DNA from: Paramoeba atlantica
Lineage: Eukaryota > Discosea
Assembly (NCBI GenBank): GCA_977017575.1
Contig: CDRNVI010000024.1
Span: 308,368 to 372,367 of the forward strand
Length of the DNA stretch: 64,000 bases
Direction: 5' to 3'
Positions 32,178 to 40,422 of this stretch are shown here, piece after piece. The notes below the pieces were generated by a model. That model saw only the letters and a program-made list of their open reading frames with translations. It did not search any database and was not told where the DNA came from. A program made the position numbers and the translations under genes. Position 1 is the stretch's first letter. Each line of letters begins with the position of its first letter.

Positions 32178-32195
32178 TTAAAAGATGAAGAGCAT

Positions 32196-32582
32196 GTTAC
32201 AACAGAAAGTCTTCAAAGTTGAAAGAACTAATCTAAATCTCGGATCTACATATTACACTAACTAGGAATAATTATTTTTAGATTAGAGGTAAGAAATCAT
32301 GCACAACTACGACTAATTCAAGTAGAAATTTTTCAGAAACACAAAACATACTTAACGCAGAAAAATAGATTCAGGAATAGAGTTTAGTTTGATACTAAAA
32401 TAAAATTGCGTTGAAAGTCATGTTACAGTGTGTTCGTTTAAACGCAAAAGTGTGTATGTTGAAAGGAATAGATGCGAAAACAGAATTCAACCCAGTAGAA
32501 CCCAGTAGAAAAGCTGTCCAACAAGTCCACCCAAGATTAAAATTTATCTTCAAGATTCATGCATGAGGGGAATTTGTTTAGG
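32196..32582. other. AT-rich intergenic spacer
   Basis: Between the SpoU gene and the next upstream gene. A 10-base duplication (CCCAGTAGAA twice, near 32490) is the only structure noticed. Confidence 0.45.
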
Positions 32583-35500
32583 TTAAGTATTTTGATCTTT
32601 TGACATTTTCTCAGATGAATCCCTTGTCTCGCGTTTGCGGTCTTTCGGCTTCCGAGATCGCATCTCCAATAGAGGATGAAGGTATTCCTGATTCATCTTT
32701 TCCATTGTAAAAGTCTTGCTCTCCGTCCACATGTTGCGATAAATGGATATTCCTTCCAATGTTTCGTCGTCAATGTCCCAGGATGATACCGTAACAGCAA
32801 AGAGTAGTCGACTCATAGTTTCCATTGCAGTACTGACGTAGGACTGAGCCGTGGTAACCCCCGATAAATGCTCAATAGCTCTTTTTTCATAAAACTCGCT
32901 CAAATCCTTGCTGTCGGACGCCAGAAATGTCAATAATCGGTATCTTCTCCACAAATGTCTCCGCCTCTTGATGCTTCCTAAAAGCCTGGCCCGTGGCCAT
33001 GCTACTGTATACGTGTTCACTATTTCTTGCCATTTCGTGTTCGCTGGTGCGTTTCGAGGAATCGGAAGCAACTCGTCACAGAGAGCTGCGAGGGATTCAA
33101 GAAACACCCCAAACGCACTGGTATCAACCCAAACATGCTGAAAATAAAACCGATACCCAGACTTAAACACAGCTGTGTCATGTGACCGATCTTCCCACTT
33201 TCCATGACACTCCGTCACCGCGACCGTGACATCCACATTGGGGAAACACGCCGCTGTGTGGGTTAACAGCAACGCAGGAAATTTCGTATCCTGCAGATGT
33301 ACCTTCCGTGCCACCGTGGAACGAAAATCGACATCCACATAGAGTCGAAACAGCTCCGAGCGCACCTCCTCGACACAGAATGGTGTCTGGTCAGCGTGTC
33401 GTATGGCACTCTCCCACTGCAGGAGATACGAACCTAATTTATTTTTTGGGATATGATACATCGCCCCTCGTTGTGACACGTGCGTGGGTTGAGGCCTTGC
33501 GAGTTCCAGCACGGTGTTCTCAGCCATCCACTTCTCTAGACCATCACGCGGCCAATAACTCTCTGGAGCTTTTTTCGAGGTCCCGGGGAGAGTTTCCAGG
33601 ACCATGGGAGGGGGAAGCTCCGGTTCCGGGGGAAAGTCTTCTAAGTTGTCCACGGAGGGAACTGTGACAAGGGGAGAGGCGGTGACCGAGGAAGGAGAGG
33701 ATTGTGATAATGCGCCAAGAGCTACGGAATGGATTATGTTACAGCATTGATGGCTGCTCTCACGATACACCAGATGAAGGTGCGTGACCTCAAAGATAAG
33801 AGGGACCCAATTCGCGAATAGCTCGGCGCGAACACGCTCGGCCTCCTCAGGGGGGTATTGACCAATGGAGAGTAGCGCGGGGCTGTGGTCGACAGTACAC
33901 ATGGAGTAGGCCCAGAGCAGAAGCTCACGTAATTTGTGGACCGCGGCCTCAAAGGGGGGCAGGGGTTCCAGTTTCAACCCTACGGTGGTACGCCCGAAAT
34001 TTGCCTTGGAGTCAAAGTTGTGAAGCCGCGCGCGAAAAGGAGGACAGCGGGCGGCGATGGATGAAAGAGCTTTCATAACAACGGGGAGCTGTTCGCCTTG
34101 TAAAGATATAAAAGGATGGCAGATCTTTATATGGGGCATCCAACGAGGATAATAAGGATCACCATTAAGTCTCAGTTTGTCTATAGATTTCCACGTTCCC
34201 ACGGGTGGCAAAATGACAACCGCGGTATTTGAATCCAGTTGGACTGGGCGCACAAAGGGCTGGAAAGATTCTTCCATGTGTATTACAGATCGTACAGCAT
34301 AGTGACTACTCAGGAATAACCCACTTGCATCCGGAGTTCTTGCTACAATCTGGGTTTCCGTAGGAATCAGCAGACCACGCACCATTATACGATCCAGACG
34401 GCGTGATTCCTTTCGTGGTCCACATGACAAATGTGACAGTGGGTTATTTTCATAGTCAAAGGTAACACCTGCCTCGCTTCCTCGGAGAGTCTTCCAGCTG
34501 TCCAGAAAAGCGGCTAAAGGCTCCGACGTTGTCTCAGTATCTGCGTCACCAAAGTTAAAATCGCCGAGAAGAATCTGATCAGTGCCATCTGTAAAGGTTT
34601 TGCATATTGCAGCTAACTCTTCGACACGTCTTGAGCTGGATTCGCGGGCAAAATCACTAATTAACTGAATGTTTGCTATTGAAAGCGTGCGGTTCTTCTG
34701 GGATTCCAATACTATGAATACAGCATGCTTTTGGGGTGAGAGACGAAGTACTTGAGCGTTCGAAATTTTGAGCCTAGAGAGAATAACTTGCCCGATAGCA
34801 ACGTCAGAAGGTAAATATGTCAGAGAATACTGAGATATCAAGGGTTCATAATCCGATAAAGCCTTCCAAAACTTGGGCGTAATTTCCTGAAGCGCAATGA
34901 TATCACAGTTGCTTAAAGCCAGAAACTTAAGTTGTAAAGGGAGTCGCTCTTCGCTCCTACGCAAATTATTTTCATCAAAGAGATCACACAAAACATTCCA
35001 ACTTAACAACGAAAGCGAACTTTTACTGAGGCATCTGTTTTGAGGGCACGTCAACATTTGCAATGACTCTACTAATGGATATCCTCCATGAGTCTTAAAT
35101 GGGCGCGATAGATGAATATTTTGGAAACTTTGTGGCTTCGAAACTGTAGCGGAATTTTCGACTGATTTATCTTTCGATGTCATAAATATTTCATCTGCGA
35201 ATGGCGCGCCAGAGCTTAGTTGTGCACTTTCTGTTGCCAAAGGTATGGAATTCGACGCGGTTATGTTTAAAGGCTTTTCGAAAGGGTTTTTCTTTCCTGT
35301 GCTTTGAGTTGATTTCGGCCGCATGGGAATCTGGCTTTTGTGTTGGTCCACGGAAAACCGAAATGTTTGGCATATCACAAAAAGCATGCATTCCCCAGGA
35401 AGAATGTCGCTAAGCACATCGTTGCATCGCAAGTAGCATTCCTCAAGATGGGGATCAATGTCTAGATGAATTGAGATCGTATGGTGTGGATATTCGTCAG

Positions 35501-35654
35501 GAACTTGGAAAGATAACTTCACTCCCTGGTACACAGTAGTAAACAGTCGGCTTTCTTCTAGAAAAAACGCTTCTTGATCAGACCCCAATGAAGTAGAAAC
35601 AAGAGAAAGCTCTTCCCGTAAACGGTCGTGGTCGATCTCAGAAAAGGAATCCAT
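32583..35654 (-). CDS. RWD-EEP nuclease-2H-primase-like multidomain protein
   Basis: 1023 residues, ATG start. Residues about 8-105 resemble an RWD domain (VKLSFQVPDEYPHHTISIHL). About 212-455 is an endonuclease/exonuclease/phosphatase domain of the CCR4/Angel type with all key residues: N220 (LLSWN), E257 (LQE), D365/N367 (GDFN), D421 (LDRI) and H451 (SHY). About 478-632 resembles a 2H (2',5' RNA ligase-like) domain (RWMPHIKICHPF; LLSIGQY), with changed His motifs. About 765-900 resembles an archaeo-eukaryotic primase core: YVDVDF, KSGYRFYF where His is usual, and VNTY...GSIKRR. Likely acts on RNA ends; only the EEP looks fully catalytic. Confidence 0.8.
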   Translation of the reverse strand: MDSFSEIDHDRLREELSLVSTSLGSDQEAFFLEESRLFTTVYQGVKLSFQVPDEYPHHTISIHLDIDPHLEECYLRCNDVLSDILPGECMLFVICQTFRFSVDQHKSQIPMRPKSTQSTGKKNPFEKPLNITASNSIPLATESAQLSSGAPFADEIFMTSKDKSVENSATVSKPQSFQNIHLSRPFKTHGGYPLVESLQMLTCPQNRCLSKSSLSLLSWNVLCDLFDENNLRRSEERLPLQLKFLALSNCDIIALQEITPKFWKALSDYEPLISQYSLTYLPSDVAIGQVILSRLKISNAQVLRLSPQKHAVFIVLESQKNRTLSIANIQLISDFARESSSRRVEELAAICKTFTDGTDQILLGDFNFGDADTETTSEPLAAFLDSWKTLRGSEAGVTFDYENNPLSHLSCGPRKESRRLDRIMVRGLLIPTETQIVARTPDASGLFLSSHYAVRSVIHMEESFQPFVRPVQLDSNTAVVILPPVGTWKSIDKLRLNGDPYYPRWMPHIKICHPFISLQGEQLPVVMKALSSIAARCPPFRARLHNFDSKANFGRTTVGLKLEPLPPFEAAVHKLRELLLWAYSMCTVDHSPALLSIGQYPPEEAERVRAELFANWVPLIFEVTHLHLVYRESSHQCCNIIHSVALGALSQSSPSSVTASPLVTVPSVDNLEDFPPEPELPPPMVLETLPGTSKKAPESYWPRDGLEKWMAENTVLELARPQPTHVSQRGAMYHIPKNKLGSYLLQWESAIRHADQTPFCVEEVRSELFRLYVDVDFRSTVARKVHLQDTKFPALLLTHTAACFPNVDVTVAVTECHGKWEDRSHDTAVFKSGYRFYFQHVWVDTSAFGVFLESLAALCDELLPIPRNAPANTKWQEIVNTYTVAWPRARLLGSIKRRRHLWRRYRLLTFLASDSKDLSEFYEKRAIEHLSGVTTAQSYVSTAMETMSRLLFAVTVSSWDIDDETLEGISIYRNMWTESKTFTMEKMNQEYLHPLLEMRSRKPKDRKRETRDSSEKMSKDQNT

Positions 35655-35924
35655 GATGCGGATTAACTTTCAAAAAAGAAATAGACTATGAAAAATGGTA
35701 ATTCATCAGCACAGCAAAATCCTGTATACAAAGTGATAAAAATTCTTCATTCAAAAAATACTGATGAGTTTCGGCGTGCAATCACATCGCAAGGTCCATG
35801 CAAATATTTACAGTCTTGTAATAGTGTTCAACAACAGAACTTATTTTATAGTATGCCTAAGTGCAAACTTTGCATTGCTCTGTCAATGTATACCTAAATA
35901 CGCAATAGAAAGTTATTCTAGTGA
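35655..35924. other. AT-rich intergenic spacer
   Basis: No supported gene or repeat between the multidomain nuclease gene and the small membrane protein gene. Confidence 0.45.
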
Positions 35925-36155
35925 CTATGTGCGCGAAGGCTCTAGACCAAGAACGGATCGTCTCCATGCTTCTCGCTTGATATCTCGAGTTATGGACTGG
36001 TGTCTTTTTCTTTTTGTGTACTCTTCATTCCACCATACCATATAAGCAATACTAAATGCTATGATGGAGCTAATGGGCACAAGATAGTGGCCGATCGAGA
36101 AATACGGAGTGGATAGAGTACGACTTCGTTTTAAATTCCGGTGACATGAGCTCAT
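35925..36155 (-). CDS. small single-pass membrane protein, 76 residues
   Basis: ATG start. A basic N-terminus (SSCHRNLKRSRT), one hydrophobic helix (LVPISSIIAFSIAYMVWW, about 27-44) and a strongly basic tail (KRKRHQSITRDIKREAWRR). This layout is common among small mitochondrial inner-membrane or respiratory-complex subunits, but no family is recognised. It lies between the kinesin and nuclease genes, on the same strand. Confidence 0.5.
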   Translation of the reverse strand: MSSCHRNLKRSRTLSTPYFSIGHYLVPISSIIAFSIAYMVWWNEEYTKRKRHQSITRDIKREAWRRSVLGLEPSRT

Positions 36156-36434
36156 GCGACACGAAATTCGATGAATATCAAGAGTGTGTGCTCAGACTTT
36201 CAAGCTTCATTTACATGTACTGTAGTTTTGAATCAAAGTTGATTATAGTTGTTTTGGGTGTTTCGGAGGCATAAATAATGTTAAAAGAAATAAAACCGTA
36301 TACGTCATCTGTTCGGTTAGTTTTTGGGATGTACAGAACTAAGCATAGATGCCTTAAAAAAGTCAAAACGAAAGTCTGATACGCCTTTTCATAAAGTACT
36401 CTTGCTATATAAATATCGAAACCCCAGCTTTTTC

Positions 36435-39400
36435 CTATATTCTTTCTGAACGCGTATTCAGATGTGGTGACAGCGGCGAGACCGGAGGAAATCCCACAAG
36501 CGCACATGCGGAGCATCGACAGTGCTTGTAATGTAATCGAGGTGAACTCCGAGGGGTCCCTCCGTGGTACGCAGGTCTTGAAGTACTTCGCCTCACTGAG
36601 TTACTCCGTGGCAAATGTGTCATCGATAAGGGAAGCGATTCTGAACCCGTTGGGCTGTAAGCACGAGGGGAGTCGTCCCTATATCCCGCACGAGTATTCA
36701 AATTCCGCGGAGCAGAGGAAATATTCGATGGTCTACTCTGGTAGCGTACACTGGGAGAATGCGAACGACTTCCCACGCTGCTGGAGGCAGAGGACATGTA
36801 GCGGTCGGTACTGGGTCGATGTTTAGTGCTCTCGGTTGCATCTTGTAGGTAAGGTTTCAGGCTCCGTCGAGAGTTCGATCTACGGGGGGAACAGGCTAAG
36901 GATTTTAAAAAGGATTCAAAGCCACCACCCCGGAGGATGTCGACAGGCGTGTCTGAGGCTGGGTTCAAGTCTACGATTCCTTTTGCGTGAAGCACTCGGG
37001 CAACAGTCTCGCACCGAGCCTTCCATAAGTTCAATTGAGACTGGATGGCGTGGGATTCGAACTCCTTCGTAGTCAACATGTCACGACAGGCCAGTATCTC
37101 TTGCTGAAGTGAGTCTTCACGTTTTTTACAGCGCTCCTTCAGATTTTCTACTTCATTTTCACGGAGGCTGCGAAAAGAGGTATGATCTTCAAGTATCTTT
37201 TGGATCGATTTTTCTAACGTAGCAGCGTGTTTTATGGTTTTATCCAATTTTGAAAAAGCTCCTTCCTTTATGTCAAGCATGGCAGCAAACACGGCACTAA
37301 CACGTTCACCGGACTCCGTTAAGAGAAGTTCGTGAATGGTTTCCTTTTCATGCCGCCTAAAAGAACCAACTTCAAATTGTTTTTCTAGGGTGCCACTTAC
37401 TAGATTCCATCTTTCGCCCGATAAGTCGACTATAGACTCCTGCAAGGCGGCAAAGTTGTTCAAAGCACTTGTCATATCAGTTTGAGCTACTCTGAAACTG
37501 GATGCCTCTCTAAGTTGTATTTCGTACTGACTCGTCAGTTGTGCCGCATGAGCACGCATTATCTCTGTAAAGGTAGAAAACGCGGTAATCATGATCAGAG
37601 CTCGTCTACTAGGTTCCACTGTAGAGAGTAGGTGATTGCTATACAAGAACCATTGCAATTCAGTACTATGCACACTAAAATACGTCTGAGCCACATTTAG
37701 TTGGTGGGATATCAGTATATTTCTCGCCTCTTCCTCACTAAATTGTAATCTCACCAGTTCGTTCATCTCTGTAGATAAAGAAAGTTCATCTTGAAATCGA
37801 ACAGTTGCGTTCATTGCAATATCCAACTCATCGCGAACCTCCGCTATTTCAAGTAAAAGATTGTTGCGTGATGCGTCCCGATCCTTTTTTACTTCATCTA
37901 CAGAGATCGAATGGAGCCGCTGTGTCCCCTCCAGTAAAAAATCGAAATTTGAAGCGTGCATTATCGATTGAAGTTGTTGACGTTCCTGGGATTCTTGAAA
38001 CCCTAAGTTCAGGTATGCAAGACTTTGTTTTAGATCGCAGATTTCCGATTTGTGATGATCTGTTACTTTCTTGCATTCCTCTAGAAGAGACAGAGATGGG
38101 ATGTGACCAATATTTTTCAACAAACCAATTTCCTGTGAAGCTTCGTGGCTCTCTTCCGTGGCTAAGAATGATGCTGAAATGCAAGATAATTCACGTTTGG
38201 CAAGTATTTCTCGGAAAGTCTGGGAAATTGAAGAAAACCACTTATCTTCCATACGTTCAAGATTTCTACGACTCTCCTGTTCATATTCTAATGTTAGAAT
38301 GATTTCCTTGTAGTGAGCTTCAAGACAACTGCGCAATTGTGTTGTTATGGGTGACATACTGATGAATGTGTGGTGCTGATCAGTTAACTGAGCTCGAGGT
38401 GGAGACTCTATAGAATTTGTGTCAGTTGGTACATTAAAGGGCTCCGCGCCTCCCAAAGGAAGACTCCATCGCATATTATCACCTTCAAAAGTGGTTTCAA
38501 GCCTCAGTTCCTCAGACTGAGTTTCTTGATGTAGATTTCCTCCTTTGGCATACTCCGGAGGAAAACTATACACAGAGTCTGTAGACACATAAGTAAGTGA
38601 AGTGTCGATGGATAGATCTGACACCACAGACGTCGGAGGCTCCGAGGGAAGATTAGTGTGGATTAATTCACCCCGTATACTGTCTATTGCGTGGCTCATA
38701 CGTTCTCTTAGTAAACCGAACCAATGATCGTCATTCGGGGCACGCTGTGCAGTATGCGAATGTTCGCCACGCTCCCGTAACGATTGAAGTTCCAACGTAA
38801 CCTTTTGCACTTCTATCTGTTTCTCCGATAGCTCGCTTTGGAGCTCATCAACCGTATATTTTGCTGCCTCTAACTCACTCTCCGTCGCTTCCAGCTGTCG
38901 CCACAGCTTCCCATATCTCTCATGCAACTCCTCATAGGACCTTCTGTGGTCCATTGTAGAGGCTTGCACAGTTCGCGCCCGATCCTGCAGGACCCGGACC
39001 TCATGCTCGTGTACCGCTTTGAGGTTTGAGATTTGCTGTTCCAGTTTTTCCTCATATTGCAGTCGCAGAGATCTTCGTCGGGCTTGGTCTGCTGCGCTGT
39101 GTCGCTGTATGACCACTTTCCTAGCTACTGTGGCGAAATGTAACGTGCATCGGGTCTCGTCCTCATCCAGCACCTCCGGGGAAACACAACACAAGAGCAC
39201 GAATAAGGAATTTGACAAGGCGTCACGTAGAAAGTAAGTGAGCGCTGACTCACGATAGGGAACCATCGCTTGTCGCTGTGCCATACACTCCAGACATTTG
39301 GCTAAACAGCTCAGGGATTTGTTGATATTACAGCCCTCATCGAAGGTGTTGCCCGCGGAGAGGGTACGGTAGAGACGTTCGCTGCCGGCGAGATCTACAA

Positions 39401-40070
39401 TGTATAATTTTGGATAAAGTAGTTGGCCTTCTTCGGTTTGCAGCTCCACATGGAGAATGAAAACCGTGTGTGAACGACTGCTACGTCGGTTTAAGGCGTG
39501 CTCGGATAATTTTCTGTGTTTTCGTGCTTGCAGCAGTAAGTGGTGTACTTTGTGAGCCGACATGGACTCCGGTATCGGAAATGCGGTTGTGTCCGAGGCT
39601 CGAGATTTTGCAATGGAGCGATTTTCGTTTAACAAATCATAAATCCCATCCATGTAAATTTGTACGTAGGATATGGCGATGACCTTAGCACTACTGAGTA
39701 GTCCGTCTTGCATCTCTCCGAAAACGGTGGGAAGAAGCTCCTCGAGGTACGCGTCTACCGTATATGTCTTACCACTCCCTGTTTGCCCATACACGCAGAA
39801 CACGCCATGGTAGCCTTGTAAAAGATTCTCTCGAAGCATAGGCCACGAGTGCAGAAATACTTCAGAAGAAGGAGAGCCAGCGTTAAAGATTCGGTCGAAG
39901 AGGTATTTGCTCTCTGACTTCGTGCTGTGTGCGGATGACATCATGGGTATTTCCTTTACAATGCGTAACTTTGTGTGCGTAGCGTCAATGTCAAGTGGTA
40001 TGGTCGGCTCATCCGGGGCCAATAGTGGAGGTCGTACGCGAATGCACGTATACACTCGAGCGCTAGCCAT
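36435..40070 (-). CDS. kinesin with N-terminal motor
   Basis: A microtubule motor of 1211 residues. The motor (about 5-325) has P-loop GQTGSGKT, switch I NRRSSRSH, switch II DLAGSE and NINKSL. The start RVYTCIRVRPPL is the standard beta-1 strand. Then come long coiled coils (about 335-480 and 600-1050), broken by a Ser/Thr-rich linker. The last 130 residues are Ser/Arg/Pro-rich and disordered. The subfamily is not clear from the neck. ATG at 40070. No neighbour suggests its cargo. Confidence 0.94.
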   Translation of the reverse strand: MASARVYTCIRVRPPLLAPDEPTIPLDIDATHTKLRIVKEIPMMSSAHSTKSESKYLFDRIFNAGSPSSEVFLHSWPMLRENLLQGYHGVFCVYGQTGSGKTYTVDAYLEELLPTVFGEMQDGLLSSAKVIAISYVQIYMDGIYDLLNENRSIAKSRASDTTAFPIPESMSAHKVHHLLLQARKHRKLSEHALNRRSSRSHTVFILHVELQTEEGQLLYPKLYIVDLAGSERLYRTLSAGNTFDEGCNINKSLSCLAKCLECMAQRQAMVPYRESALTYFLRDALSNSLFVLLCCVSPEVLDEDETRCTLHFATVARKVVIQRHSAADQARRRSLRLQYEEKLEQQISNLKAVHEHEVRVLQDRARTVQASTMDHRRSYEELHERYGKLWRQLEATESELEAAKYTVDELQSELSEKQIEVQKVTLELQSLRERGEHSHTAQRAPNDDHWFGLLRERMSHAIDSIRGELIHTNLPSEPPTSVVSDLSIDTSLTYVSTDSVYSFPPEYAKGGNLHQETQSEELRLETTFEGDNMRWSLPLGGAEPFNVPTDTNSIESPPRAQLTDQHHTFISMSPITTQLRSCLEAHYKEIILTLEYEQESRRNLERMEDKWFSSISQTFREILAKRELSCISASFLATEESHEASQEIGLLKNIGHIPSLSLLEECKKVTDHHKSEICDLKQSLAYLNLGFQESQERQQLQSIMHASNFDFLLEGTQRLHSISVDEVKKDRDASRNNLLLEIAEVRDELDIAMNATVRFQDELSLSTEMNELVRLQFSEEEARNILISHQLNVAQTYFSVHSTELQWFLYSNHLLSTVEPSRRALIMITAFSTFTEIMRAHAAQLTSQYEIQLREASSFRVAQTDMTSALNNFAALQESIVDLSGERWNLVSGTLEKQFEVGSFRRHEKETIHELLLTESGERVSAVFAAMLDIKEGAFSKLDKTIKHAATLEKSIQKILEDHTSFRSLRENEVENLKERCKKREDSLQQEILACRDMLTTKEFESHAIQSQLNLWKARCETVARVLHAKGIVDLNPASDTPVDILRGGGFESFLKSLACSPRRSNSRRSLKPYLQDATESTKHRPSTDRYMSSASSSVGSRSHSPSVRYQSRPSNISSAPRNLNTRAGYRDDSPRAYSPTGSESLPLSMTHLPRSNSVRRSTSRPAYHGGTPRSSPRLHYKHCRCSACALVGFPPVSPLSPHLNTRSERI

Positions 40071-40422
40071 TTAGGGTGTTGCTTATTATATTTGATACCT
40101 ATTACACTACGTTGTTAAAGGGATTCGATATTGTAGAAAAATTAGAAACGAACTCATTTTCCCACGATTACGATGAAACATGTATTCACTTAAAAATGTT
40201 TTAAAATTAGTACTAGAAGTCAGTAGTAGTATTTCAAATCACAAGTATCATTATTTGACGCACAAGACATGATTTCAAAATCAGAATAACGTCGTACGAA
40301 GGTTTTTTTAATTAGCTATATTGTTAATGTGTTTCGAGCGGAGCGCTTCATGAAAGGAACGTTCTTGTTAGTAGACGACGAAAATGAAGTACCTTAAGCT
40401 TCTATACGTTATTCTGTACGTG
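40071..40422. other. AT-rich intergenic spacer
   Basis: Between ThrRS and the kinesin gene. No gene, RNA or repeat recognised. Confidence 0.45.

Noticed and set aside
34250-34480. Viral origin of the primase-like domain
   Set aside because: The region sits inside a long host-strand gene with RWD and EEP domains, and there are no neighbouring viral genes; the coordinates given cover only part of the gene and the fold itself is unproven.
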